The notes under the pieces: model-generated
What the model was told of the DNA's origin: nothing
What the model saw: only the letters and a program-made list of their open reading frames with translations
The model's database searches: none
Made by a program: the position numbers and the translations under genes
Shown: one piece after another, positions 8,425 to 17,222 of the stretch
How the letters are laid out: every line of letters starts with the position of its first letter
How positions within the stretch are numbered: position 1 is the first letter of the stretch
Origin: Nodularia sp. (in: cyanobacteria)
GTDB lineage: Bacteria; Cyanobacteriota; Cyanobacteriia; Cyanobacteriales; Nostocaceae
Direction: 5' to 3'
DNA length: 37,929 nucleotides
Assembly (NCBI GenBank): GCA_007692755.1
Contig: REBL01000263.1
Coordinates: 1-37,929 of the forward strand

Positions 8425-8724
8425 GTGACTAATAATATCAAACCAAAAGACTCTAAACTATTTATAGATTTAAACGCTCAACAACAAGAAAAAGTTTCTG
8501 GTGGAAGTTTTGATTTCATGTTTTTCCAACAGACAAATATAGAAAGCTTGGCTAGCAATTACCTTAATGTTTCTAATGGCAGCCTAGTCGCTTCTATGAA
8601 TAACCAAGCTTCATATAGATTTTCTCAAACAACCTTAATTCTCGCTTCATTCTCTGGAGGTTTAAATAACTCTAGAAGTTCCAGCAGTTTGGGAATTAAT
8701 TTATTCAATAGATTTTTTAGATAG
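8425..8724 (+). CDS. Second double-glycine precursor peptide
   Basis: Predicted 99-residue precursor for the same C39 exporter. The leader ends at residues 26-27 in QQQEKVSGG and shares the pattern LFxxLxxQQQExVxGG with the first precursor (LFTEVSVEQQEIVAGG). The 72-residue core starts SFDFMFF, is rich in Ser, Asn, Phe and Leu, has no Cys, and ends in the basic aromatic NRFFR. The start is GTG 8425 with AAAGGGG about 8-14 bases upstream. Core composition differs strongly from the first (Ser/Asn-rich and basic at the end versus acidic), so this may be a two-component pair or two unrelated cargoes. I do not recognise the core. Confidence 0.72.
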   Translation: MTNNIKPKDSKLFIDLNAQQQEKVSGGSFDFMFFQQTNIESLASNYLNVSNGSLVASMNNQASYRFSQTTLILASFSGGLNNSRSSSSLGINLFNRFFR

Positions 8725-8732
8725 TGTAATAA

Positions 8733-8755
8733 GCATTTCTGAGGCTAAGAAATGC
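8733..8755 (+). terminator. Stem-loop after the second precursor gene
   Basis: GCATTTCT and AGAAATGC form a perfect 8-bp stem with a 7-base loop, 8 bases after the stop codon. No T run follows. With the stem-loop after the first precursor, both small genes end in hairpins, which would keep precursor mRNA levels separate from those of the exporter. Confidence 0.45.
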
Positions 8756-8840
8756 AAATACATTAAAAATTATAAACTCTCATTCATTACATTTTGAATA
8801 AAAACCCCAAAAAAGCTAATTCCAGTATTAGTTGAAAACA

Positions 8841-8960
8841 TAAGTAGGTAGACGCTAATAAACCCAACTATGTAAAAAACTGTAAATTACCCAAAACCCT
8901 TGGGATTGCTGCGTTCCACTCGCAATGACATAGTTATAAGTTTTCCCACCCACCTACTTA
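8841..8960. mobile_element. Foldback (MITE-like) element between the precursors and the exporter gene
   Basis: Outer inverted repeats TAAGTAGGT (8841-8849) and ACCTACTTA (8952-8960) enclose a second perfect pair, AACTATGT (8866-8873) and ACATAGTT (8928-8935). The centre has the common dispersed sequence GGGATTGCTGCGTTCC with CGCAATGACA. It is non-coding and lies immediately before the exporter start. Transposon-like origin is inferred from structure only. Confidence 0.5.
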
Positions 8961-8998
8961 CATCTATTCTGGCTTTTAAACTTGAGGGTGATTTACTT

Positions 8999-11149
8999 AT
9001 GAAATACCAATTTGTTCGGCAGCATAGTCAAGAAGACTGTGGCGCAGCTTGTCTGGCCGCAATTTCTAAATATCACGGACGCAATTTTACTCTCAGCCAT
9101 ATCCGCGAAACCGTAGGTACTGGACAGTTTGGCACAACTTTGTTGGGATTGCGACGAGGTGCAGAAACGCTTGGTTTCAACACTCGTCCTGTGCAAACTT
9201 CACCAGAGTTACTCGAACGGTTGAATGAAGCTCCTTTACCGGCAATTATTCACTGGAAAGGAAATCACTGGGTTGTTTTGTACGGTAAAAAAGGCAAAAA
9301 ATGTCTAATTGCTGATCCGGCTGTGGGAATTCGTTCTCTGTCTCCCCAGGATTTAGCAGAGGGTTGGACAGACTGGTTAATGCTTCTACTAGAACCAGAT
9401 CCGATCCGCTTTTTTGCTCAAAAAGATGATCAAATTGGTGGGTTTTTGCGTTTCTTCAAGCGCATTTGGATTTATCGGACAATTCTCGTCCAAGCCTTAC
9501 CGCTCAACTTGATGTTGGGGTTGCTGTCTTTGGCTTCTCCTTTTTTGTTACAAATTCTCACAGATGATGTGCTAGTTAGGGGTGATACAAGTTTACTCAC
9601 TACTGTAGTAATTGCTGTAGTGGTGATGAATTTTATTTCTACTAGCCTATCTTATGTACAGTCCAACTTAATCGCCCACTTTGCCCAACGTCTTAAATTA
9701 GGGTTAGTTTTAGATTTTGGGCGACAAATTTTGCAATTACCGCTTTCTTACTACGAAGCTCGGCGCAGTGGAGAAATTGTCAGTCGGCTACAGGATATTG
9801 ACCAGATTAATCAGTTAATTTCTCAACTAGTTGTCAGCTTACCCAGCCGCTTTTTTATTGCGGTTATTTCTCTGGGTTTAATGATTTTTTATAGCTGGAA
9901 GCTGACTGCATTAGCGGCAATAATTGCCGTAGTCATGACCTTATCTACAATCATATTTCAACCAAGTTTACAGCAAAAAACCCGTGAATTGTTAGTTAAA
10001 GATGCAGAAGCTCAGGGGGTTTTAGTAGAAACCTTTAAAGGCGCTCTGACTCTCAAAACCACTACATCTAGTCCACAGTTTAAAGATGAATTGCAAGGTA
10101 AATTTGGACTCTTGAGTAACTTAGCATTCCGCACTATGCAAATAGGAATTATTAACAATACTTTTTCTAATTTTGTTTCTTCTATTGGTAGTGTGCTTTT
10201 ACTCTGGTTTGGTGGTTATTTGGTGATTAATCCCGTAGAAAATCTCAGTATCGGTCAGCTATTAGCATTTAATGCCATGAATGCTAATTTTCTGGGATTA
10301 ATTGCTATGATTATTGGTTTTGTTCAAGAATTCACTCGTGTTAAAACCGCTACGCAACGCCTGACAGAAGTTATAGACGCTACCCCAGAAAATGAAAACG
10401 ATGGGAAAAAACCTTTTGCTCAAATTCCCGGTGATACGGATATTGTTTGCAATAATGTTAACTTTCACTATGCTGGTAGGCTTGACCTGCTAAAAGATTT
10501 TTCTTTGGTTATTCCTGGTGGTAAAGTTACTGCCATAATTGGTAAATCTGGTTGTGGTAAAAGCAGTTTGGCAAAACTAATTGCTGGGTTATATCCTCTG
10601 CAATCTGGTAATATCCAGATGGGGTTATATAATCTCCAAGATTTGGCTCTAGATTGTTTACGTCAACAAGTAGTGCTTGTTCCACAAGATGCTCACTTTT
10701 GGAGTCGTTCTATAGTGGAAAATTTTCGTTTAGGAGCGCCCCATGTTTCTTTTGAGCAGATTGTCAGAGCTTGTAAAATTGCTGAGGCTGATGAGTTTAT
10801 CTGTAAACTTCCTGATAAATATCAAACGATTTTAGGGGAGTTTGGAGCTAATATTTCTGGGGGACAACGCCAAAGATTAGCAATCGCGAGAGCTATAATT
10901 ACAGACCCACCGATTTTAATTTTAGATGAGTCTACTGGTGGACTTGACCCGGTGAGTGAAGCGCAAGTTTTAGAGCAATTGTTTAAGCATCGCCGAGGAA
11001 AAACTACAATTTTGATTACTCATCGCCCTAAGGTCATTAATCGGGCTGATTGGGTTGTGTTGTTGGATAATGGCCAGTTAAAACAACAAGGAACTTTAGC
11101 ACAATTAAGAGAAAAACCGGGAGAACATCTGGATTTTCTAATTTCTTGA
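8999..11149 (+). CDS. Peptidase-containing ABC transporter (C39 bacteriocin-processing exporter, PCAT type)
   Basis: Membrane exporter of 716 residues that cleaves GG leaders and pumps the core across the inner membrane. An N-terminal C39 peptidase (1-135) has Cys14 in QEDCGAACLA, His90 in GNHWVVLYG and Asp106 in IADPAVG. A six-helix transmembrane domain (about 155-460) follows, then the ATPase with Walker A GKSGCGKSS (515-523), the signature ISGGQRQRLAIARA, Walker B ILILDEST and the H-loop ITHR. All catalytic residues look intact. The start chosen is ATG 8999, with GAGGG about 9-13 bases upstream; an in-frame upstream start at 8900 would translate the repeat element. The gene sits between two GG precursors and an HlyD adaptor, the standard order for cyanobacterial bacteriocin clusters. 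Confidence 0.95.
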   Translation: MKYQFVRQHSQEDCGAACLAAISKYHGRNFTLSHIRETVGTGQFGTTLLGLRRGAETLGFNTRPVQTSPELLERLNEAPLPAIIHWKGNHWVVLYGKKGKKCLIADPAVGIRSLSPQDLAEGWTDWLMLLLEPDPIRFFAQKDDQIGGFLRFFKRIWIYRTILVQALPLNLMLGLLSLASPFLLQILTDDVLVRGDTSLLTTVVIAVVVMNFISTSLSYVQSNLIAHFAQRLKLGLVLDFGRQILQLPLSYYEARRSGEIVSRLQDIDQINQLISQLVVSLPSRFFIAVISLGLMIFYSWKLTALAAIIAVVMTLSTIIFQPSLQQKTRELLVKDAEAQGVLVETFKGALTLKTTTSSPQFKDELQGKFGLLSNLAFRTMQIGIINNTFSNFVSSIGSVLLLWFGGYLVINPVENLSIGQLLAFNAMNANFLGLIAMIIGFVQEFTRVKTATQRLTEVIDATPENENDGKKPFAQIPGDTDIVCNNVNFHYAGRLDLLKDFSLVIPGGKVTAIIGKSGCGKSSLAKLIAGLYPLQSGNIQMGLYNLQDLALDCLRQQVVLVPQDAHFWSRSIVENFRLGAPHVSFEQIVRACKIAEADEFICKLPDKYQTILGEFGANISGGQRQRLAIARAIITDPPILILDESTGGLDPVSEAQVLEQLFKHRRGKTTILITHRPKVINRADWVVLLDNGQLKQQGTLAQLREKPGEHLDFLIS

Positions 11150-11174
11150 TTAGTACTAATTAACCTATAAAAAT

Positions 11175-12566
11175 ATGCTTTATACTCATAACGAAAAAAT
11201 ACTTCCCAGCGTTAAAACCGAGGATTTTTTGCCTCCTATTAGCATCTGGATGTCTTTAGCTGGAGTGGCTTTGGTGGGAACGGTTGTTTCTGCGATCGCG
11301 CTTTCTTCATGGGTCAAATATCAAGTCACAGTCAAAGCTGCGGCTACTGTTCGCCCCACAGGAGAAGTTCGACTAGTACAGCCCCCAACGGAAGGAACTG
11401 TTGAACAAATTTTAGTTAAAGAAAATCAGCTTGTTAAACAAGGAGATGTAATCGCTCGTCTTGATTCTGAGGAATTGAAAATTAGAAGAAGTCAATTACA
11501 AGGAAATCTGCAACAAAACAATTTACAACTAATTCAAATTAATGCCCAAATAGACTCTTTAGATACTCAGGTTATTGCGGAACAAAGATTTATAGAGCGA
11601 ACAATTTCTGCGGCTCAATCTGATTTAGCACGTAATCAAAGAGACCATCAAGAACGGCAAATTGCTACTCAAAGCGACTTACAAGCAGCAACAGCCGAAT
11701 TACAAAGAACACACGCAGAAGTACAAAAAGCTCGTGCTGATTTAAAGTTTGCCGAATTGGATCGCGATCGCTACGAGCAATTGTCAGGAACGGGAGCCAT
11801 TGGTCAGCGTGAATATGAGCAGAAAAAGCTCCTGGTTGAGCAAACCACAGCCATCCTCAACGCTGGACAGCAAGCTGTGGAGATTGCTAAAAGTAAAGTG
11901 CGCGTAGCTCAAGCGGCGCTCAATCCTTCTCAGGCGACAGTAGACATTGCGGAAAAACGGATTGGTCAAGAAACTGCTAGGGGTGAAGCCACCATCGCTA
12001 CCTTAAAAAAGGAAAAACAAGCTTTAATTCAACGGCGAGTTGATATGCAAAATCAACTCAACCAATTACGAAAAGAACTTCAACAAGTGCAGAATCAACT
12101 GCAAAATAGCATTATTCGTGCTACCAGTGACGGGATTATTCTCAAGCTCAATTTACGCAACTCTGGTCAAGTTGTGCGTGCTAGTGAACCTGTGGCGGAA
12201 ATCGTGCCGCAAAATGCACCTCTGGTAATTAAAGCGATGATTCCCACCGCAGATATTCAAAAGGTTGAGGTTGGTCAAGACGTACTATTACGTGTTGATG
12301 CCTGTCCATATCCCGATTATGGCACTCTCAAAGCTGTGGTCAGTCATATATCTCCAGATGTAATCACAAATTCCAGCAATAATATGGGTGCAGCCTCTGG
12401 TAGCTATTTTGAAGCGACAGTGCAACCAGAAAGTTCCACATTTGGTAATAGCAATCGCCAATGTCAAATCCAATCAGGCATGAATGCCAAAGCTGATATC
12501 ATTTCTCAAGAAGAAACAGCCCTGCAATTTATCCTGAGAAGAGCCAGATTAATTACTGATTTATAA
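11175..12566 (+). CDS. HlyD-family periplasmic adaptor (membrane fusion protein)
   Basis: Adaptor that links the C39 exporter to an outer-membrane channel. The 463-residue protein has one N-terminal membrane helix (about 26-48), a lipoyl/barrel half-motif (ATVRPTGEVRLVQPPTEGTV, about 56-75), a long Gln/Glu-rich coiled coil (about 100-310) and a second lipoyl half followed by a beta-barrel region (NSIIRATSDGIILKLNL, then the C-terminal domain). It starts 25 bases after the exporter stop with a weak ribosome site, so it is co-transcribed and probably coupled. No TolC-type outer-membrane protein is encoded nearby. Cyanobacterial exporters often share a distant TolC. Confidence 0.92.
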   Translation: MLYTHNEKILPSVKTEDFLPPISIWMSLAGVALVGTVVSAIALSSWVKYQVTVKAAATVRPTGEVRLVQPPTEGTVEQILVKENQLVKQGDVIARLDSEELKIRRSQLQGNLQQNNLQLIQINAQIDSLDTQVIAEQRFIERTISAAQSDLARNQRDHQERQIATQSDLQAATAELQRTHAEVQKARADLKFAELDRDRYEQLSGTGAIGQREYEQKKLLVEQTTAILNAGQQAVEIAKSKVRVAQAALNPSQATVDIAEKRIGQETARGEATIATLKKEKQALIQRRVDMQNQLNQLRKELQQVQNQLQNSIIRATSDGIILKLNLRNSGQVVRASEPVAEIVPQNAPLVIKAMIPTADIQKVEVGQDVLLRVDACPYPDYGTLKAVVSHISPDVITNSSNNMGAASGSYFEATVQPESSTFGNSNRQCQIQSGMNAKADIISQEETALQFILRRARLITDL

Positions 12567-12800
12567 TCCGATTTCAATGTCGTTTAATGTGTTGTTATTT
12601 CTGATAATAGAAGTTTTTATGTTTCCCAAAGTCGGAGAAACCTTTGATTTTTATCCCCGACAATATTTCTAATTGCACTCTGACTAACCCTTGGTAAAAA
12701 TATTCACAAGTTACGGTGGTGTATTTTATGAACAATCTTATGAACTATACAAACTTTGTATGGCATGAAGATGCTATCTTTTTTTTAGCATTTTTCTCTT

Positions 12801-13541
12801 ATGCTAGTAAAATCAATACTCTACGAATTTCACATGAGTCGGAAATTATGTACGCAAATTAAACTTTTAGTTACCTATGTCATGAGTCTTGTTTATTTCT
12901 TGAGGTCTTATCCTAAAATTAAGCAAGCATTGCAGTGGTGGTCTTGGAGGCAGTCTGTTAAGCTCTTTTTGGAAGCCGAAGAAATTCGTGATGGCTTATT
13001 ACAGGAAACATTTATTATCCGTCGTCACTTAGATTTGCTGACAGTAAATCACCCAAATTCATTAACTACAGAAACTCAAGAATGTTTAAAAAAGATTGAT
13101 CAGTTGCATCATTCTTTAGTCAAATTAAGCGATCGCTTGTTTCCAGCATCACTACAAGATAGCCTACCCTTAGCTATTGAGTGCTTATTAAAACCTTTGT
13201 TAATATCCTATCCCAGCCAATATTTTTATATCGATATGCCAGCATCTTGGCGACATGAGCCAGCCGAACGCAGCATGATCATTTTACGGGCTTTGGAGGA
13301 ATTGCTCATCATAACCATACCGGAAGTTGTTACCCCAATATCTATATATATTAGTTTAAAAAAACAGGGCAATTTAGCTCAATTAATAGTCACGATTAGT
13401 TATCCTGACGTATCAACACTTGTATTTTATTCCCATCTACCTGAATTAGATTATCTTGGCGAAAGTTTTCGATTTTTAACTGGAGGAGAATGCTTTTATC
13501 ATAGTCAAAACTTCAATGCCATTTGGTCTTTTTATTGGTAA
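12801..13541 (+). CDS. Degenerate NarL/NarX-type histidine-kinase homologue (probable pseudokinase)
   Basis: A 246-residue protein without an assigned family name. Residues 58-80 match the HisKA_3 dimerization/phosphoacceptor helix: it reads IRDGLLQ where the downstream CHASE2 kinase reads IHNGPLQ, so the phosphoacceptor His is replaced by Arg63. A helical stretch (90-115) and an ATPase-like segment follow: LRALEELL at 162-169 matches the N-box helix but lacks the Asn, and no DxGxG box is seen before the final GGECFYHSQN segment. It has no clear sensor domain and only a mildly hydrophobic N-terminus. It lies between the exporter genes and the response regulator. It could be an ATP-free dimerization partner or sequestering factor. 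The start is uncertain: ATG 12801, or 12834, neither with a good ribosome site. Confidence 0.6.
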   Translation: MLVKSILYEFHMSRKLCTQIKLLVTYVMSLVYFLRSYPKIKQALQWWSWRQSVKLFLEAEEIRDGLLQETFIIRRHLDLLTVNHPNSLTTETQECLKKIDQLHHSLVKLSDRLFPASLQDSLPLAIECLLKPLLISYPSQYFYIDMPASWRHEPAERSMIILRALEELLIITIPEVVTPISIYISLKKQGNLAQLIVTISYPDVSTLVFYSHLPELDYLGESFRFLTGGECFYHSQNFNAIWSFYW

Positions 13542-13756
13542 TGATTATAACACTAATACTTGCGAATATGCTTAAAAAGCCCATAATTAATTATTATGAT
13601 ATAATTCCAAATAGGTAATTATTATGGAATCATAAACAAAGTAGCACAAGTAATATATATTTGATGGTTTTAATTAATTATTGATGCGGAAAATCTATTT
13701 CTGTGCAAATTTGCAGAGTGTTAATTTTGAAACAAACATTAACCGAAAAAGCATTG

Positions 13757-14404
13757 ATGAAAATTCTAGTAATCGATGATCACGAACTAGTTTTAGGTGG
13801 AACCGTTGACGTACTTAGAAAGCATTACCCTGATGCCGAATTTATCACTGCCATCAACGCTGAAAATGCTCTCAATCAAATTACCATATCGCAACCTGAT
13901 TTGGTGGTGATGGATCTTTCTATCCCAGAACACGCAGGAACCACGGCGCGACCTGATACAGGTGTGCAACTTCTCAGAACTCTGATGAAAGAGTATCAAA
14001 ACCTAAATTTAGTTGTTCAAAGCGCTCATGTGAGAACATTGGTGAGGATTCGACCTGATATTGATAGTCATAAAGGAGGTTTTACAGTCGCCGATAAAAG
14101 CCTGACCACGAAAGAAATGTTAACTAGGGCAGATTGGGCGTTACAGGGACTAACTCACACCAAAGACATTCAAAACATTCATTCTGGATTGGAGGTAAAG
14201 CCAGAGTGGCTGCGAGTGCTAACTCTAGCATTTGAAGAAGGATTGCAAGATAAAACAATTGCCGAACGAATGTGTATATCTGAAAGGATGGTGCGTCATT
14301 ACTGGAGTAAGTTACAAGATGCTTTAGACGTTTATCCTGAGGAGGGTAGAAATATCCGTATTCAAACGGAAATGCGCGCTAGAGAAGAAGGTTTGATTGA
14401 TTAG
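13757..14404 (+). CDS. NarL/LuxR-family response regulator
   Basis: Phospho-dependent transcription factor of 215 residues. The receiver domain (1-130) has Asp7-Asp8, the phosphoacceptor Asp53 in VVMDLS, a Ser at the conserved Thr/Ser switch position (VVQSAHV) and Lys114 in VADKSL. An unusual 12-residue insert with HAGTTARPDTG follows the phospho-Asp. The C-terminal GerE/LuxR helix-turn-helix (about 150-192, IAERMCISERMVRHYWSKL) binds DNA. I choose ATG 13757, which opens directly on MKILVIDDH; an upstream GTG at 13703 is in frame but would add an unlikely tail. It sits between the pseudokinase and the CHASE2 kinase, whose HisKA_3 domain is the class that phosphorylates NarL regulators. Its targets may include the peptide genes; this is inferred. 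Confidence 0.9.
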   Translation: MKILVIDDHELVLGGTVDVLRKHYPDAEFITAINAENALNQITISQPDLVVMDLSIPEHAGTTARPDTGVQLLRTLMKEYQNLNLVVQSAHVRTLVRIRPDIDSHKGGFTVADKSLTTKEMLTRADWALQGLTHTKDIQNIHSGLEVKPEWLRVLTLAFEEGLQDKTIAERMCISERMVRHYWSKLQDALDVYPEEGRNIRIQTEMRAREEGLID

Positions 14405-14676
14405 CTTCGTACAGGATGGTTATTTTTGAGCATTAAATAATCAGATGATGATTAGATGTACGCCAAATATTTGTGTCTATTTCCGTCGTTTTCATTGATA
14501 ATTGGGATTACAATAGTGAATATACAGTTTTTTTGTAATTATTTTTGACAACAAGCCGAATTAGTACAATGTATGGTTTTTAACAGATAGGTTTTAAGGA
14601 TTAACTAGCCCGATGAATTTCAGTGCTTAATCACAATTGACCACAGGCTGAAATTTAAAGTCTATAGCAAAAGCTT

Positions 14677-16560
14677 ATGCATCCTGGAGCTTGGAGAAAA
14701 ATTAAAGAGGAAATTGCTATTTGGCGTGTCGGCACTTTACCAGCAATGGTGATGATTGCCTTAGTAATTATCCTGAGACTTACAGGTTCAATGCAATCAT
14801 TAGAGTGGTTGGCCTTTGATAACTTTCTGCGTATACGACCAGAAGAACCTATAGATGAGCGGATTCTCCTGGTGGGAATTAATGAAGAAGATATTCGCAA
14901 TCTCCAAGATTATCCCATCCCAGATCGCAACTTGGCAGCACTGTTATTGAAATTACAAAGTTACAATCCCAGAGTTATTGGTCTGGATATTTATCGAGAT
15001 TTCCCTGTTGAACCTGGTCATACTGAATTGGTTGCAGCTTTCCAAAAATTCTCCAATTTAATTGCCATTGAAAAAGTCTTACCGGAAAAAATTGCTCCAC
15101 CACCAGCATTGCCACCCGAACAATTGGGTTTTGCCGACCAGATTCTGGATAGTGATGGCAAATTAAGACGTATTTTGTTGGGGACACCAACGCCGGAAGC
15201 ATATAAGTTATCGTTGTCTTTACGCCTAGCGAAGGTTTATTTAGCTGATGAAAGCCTGACCTTAGAAAATGGTATCCGCGATCGCGCTACGATGAGATTT
15301 GGCAATACAGAATTACCCCGGTTTTTACCTAACACTGGGGGATATGTGCGAACTGATGCAGGTGGAGTCCAGGGACTACTGAATTTTCGCAGTGGTCAAG
15401 AAAGATTTAGAATTGTCTCTTTGACAGATATCACCAGCAATAATTTTAATCCTGAGTGGATACGCGATCGCATTGTCATTATTGGCATCACTGCTCCTAG
15501 CCGTAAAGACTTTATCACTACTGCTGCCGTTAGATCAATCAAACCCGCACCAGGGAGAGTTTATGGGGTAGAAATCCAAGCTCATGCGGTGAGTCAAATT
15601 ATCAGTGCTGTCCTAGACTCTCGGCCACTCTTAAAAACTTGGGATACTATCTGGGAATACCTGTGGATTATTGCTTGGGGTATTTTAGGAATTATCATTG
15701 CTGGACTAACTAAATCACCATTGACAAATTTGGTATTTTTTAGTTTAGCTGGCTTTATCCTCATGGGATTGAGTTATTTGCTGCTGATTTGGGGTTGGTG
15801 GGTTCCAGTCATACCAGCATTTCTGGTTTTAGCTTTAAATAGTATCGAACTGACAGCTCTCTATCAATATGATTTCGCCTTGAGGTCTGGGATAAAAGTC
15901 CGCCAAGCCATCATTGAACAGACCTTTGAAACTATTCACAATGGGCCACTACAAAGCTTGGCTAAAGTTTTAAAGCTAGTTCGCAGCCGAGATTTGCCCA
16001 TTGACGAGTTACTACCACAACTAGAAAAAGAAATTGAGAAATTGAACTACGAACTCCGGGGAATTGATGAATATTTACAACGCGAACCACCCACCCAAGA
16101 TACCAGCCTTTATTTAGGTAACAGTCTGATTCTCAATTTAAAAGATCCTGTGCATGAAATTCTGTATCAAGTCTACAGCCATACCTTAGAGCGAGACTTT
16201 CCCTGTTTTAAAACCATCAGGGTGAAAATCCGCACTTTTGAGCCTATTGATGAGCGATTCTTGAATATTGAACACAAGCGAGGACTATGCCGATTTCTAG
16301 AAGAAGCTTTGTGTAATGTCGGTAAGCACGCCACAGGAGTCATCCGTCTGGAAGTTACTTGCTCTGCATCTGAAGGCTGGTACACCTTGAGTATTGTAGA
16401 TGATGGACTAGGTACAAACTCATTCAAAGAAGGTCGGGGAACTCAACAGTTTAGAAATTTAGCTCGACAACTGAGGGGGAAGTTCCGGCGAGTAGCCCTA
16501 TTTCCTAGAGGTTCTCTGTGTGAATTATCTTGGCCTGCCTCCAAGCTTTGGTGGCGATAA
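14677..16560 (+). CDS. CHASE2-domain sensor histidine kinase (HisKA_3/NarX-type catalytic core)
   Basis: Membrane sensor kinase of 627 residues. An N-terminal helix (about 22-40) leads into a large extracytoplasmic CHASE2 domain (about 45-310, with ILLVGINEEDIRNL and RVIGLDIYRDFPVEPGH). Three membrane helices (about 325-402) and a cytoplasmic kinase follow. The phosphoacceptor is His421 in IHNGPLQ. The ATPase has Asn547 in EEALCNVGKHA, DDGLG (575-579) and a GRGTQQFRNLARQL G2-like region. It should pair with the NarL-type regulator 272 bases upstream. CHASE2 ligands are unknown. The exporter neighbourhood makes a secreted peptide or envelope signal possible but unproven. Confidence 0.92.
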   Translation: MHPGAWRKIKEEIAIWRVGTLPAMVMIALVIILRLTGSMQSLEWLAFDNFLRIRPEEPIDERILLVGINEEDIRNLQDYPIPDRNLAALLLKLQSYNPRVIGLDIYRDFPVEPGHTELVAAFQKFSNLIAIEKVLPEKIAPPPALPPEQLGFADQILDSDGKLRRILLGTPTPEAYKLSLSLRLAKVYLADESLTLENGIRDRATMRFGNTELPRFLPNTGGYVRTDAGGVQGLLNFRSGQERFRIVSLTDITSNNFNPEWIRDRIVIIGITAPSRKDFITTAAVRSIKPAPGRVYGVEIQAHAVSQIISAVLDSRPLLKTWDTIWEYLWIIAWGILGIIIAGLTKSPLTNLVFFSLAGFILMGLSYLLLIWGWWVPVIPAFLVLALNSIELTALYQYDFALRSGIKVRQAIIEQTFETIHNGPLQSLAKVLKLVRSRDLPIDELLPQLEKEIEKLNYELRGIDEYLQREPPTQDTSLYLGNSLILNLKDPVHEILYQVYSHTLERDFPCFKTIRVKIRTFEPIDERFLNIEHKRGLCRFLEEALCNVGKHATGVIRLEVTCSASEGWYTLSIVDDGLGTNSFKEGRGTQQFRNLARQLRGKFRRVALFPRGSLCELSWPASKLWWR

Positions 16561-16666
16561 AGCTCTGCGGGCATAACTCACTTAGAGCCGAGCCTAGTCA
16601 ACGTACTCAAACTCGATTAATCGTGGACAAAAAAGTGCTGAATAGAAATAAAGCTTTTTGACATAC

Positions 16667-16689
16667 TCCCCACCGATGAATCGGGGGGA
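16667..16689 (+). terminator. GC-rich hairpin after the CHASE2 kinase gene, possibly an IS-end remnant
   Basis: TCCCC-A-CCGA pairs with TCGG-GGGGA around a TGAA loop: nine pairs with one bulged A, followed by TTCTTGTT. It could terminate the signalling genes. The sequence ACTCCCCACCGATGAATCGG also resembles end sequences of IS200/IS605-type elements seen in cyanobacteria, so a relic end is an alternative. Confidence 0.45.
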
Positions 16690-17222
16690 TTCTTGTTCAT
16701 GGCTCAATAATCAAAAGATATCATACCCAAGATGTTGATATTACTAGGTTTGAAATTAATCTTCCTGAAATTATGTGAAGTTTATGTATTCTTTTGACTA
16801 TTTCTTTATAAAGACTACAAATACTACTAAACGGTATTTATAACATATACCTCTGGATATATTATCAAAAACATTTTATTTTTTTAAGTGTTAAATCTTA
16901 CTTGAAAAAATGAGTTTTATCTATTATTTAGAAAAATCTAAAATTGCTTATGCCTAAATAGTTATAAGTAAAATAGCTGCGAGACAATTGGTGTCATAAT
17001 AGACAAATAGATGGAACTTTTACCAGTTCAGATTTCTTGATCATGTATTAATCTAACTACTTACTTTAACAACATGAATTCATGTCGTATTAACTAAGGG
17101 AATATGCTGGAAATGTCGAAGCAAACGCAGTAAAAATACAAAATTCCTTGGGTTAAATAACAAGTAAAACTTGTCCATCTTTTTGTTCATTTCGACAGTG
17201 CAATGGCGCACGAATAAAAGTT
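16690..17222. other. AT-rich intergenic stretch without recognised content
   Basis: This 533-base stretch is strongly AT-rich with stops in all frames. I see no RNA gene, no convincing long repeat and no clear promoter. It leads into the short secreted-type reading frame at 17223. Confidence 0.5.

Noticed and set aside
12728..12862. 44-codon ATG reading frame before the pseudokinase gene
   Set aside because: It overlaps the pseudokinase start in another frame, has only a weak ribosome site and no recognisable features.
13543..13560. TAATGATTATAACAC, partly like a Fur box
   Set aside because: It matches only part of the consensus in very AT-rich DNA and has no iron-related neighbour.
16661..16700. 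Complete IS200/IS605 element or TnpB guide RNA
   Set aside because: Only an end-like hairpin is present, with no tnpA or tnpB reading frame; treated as a terminator or relic.
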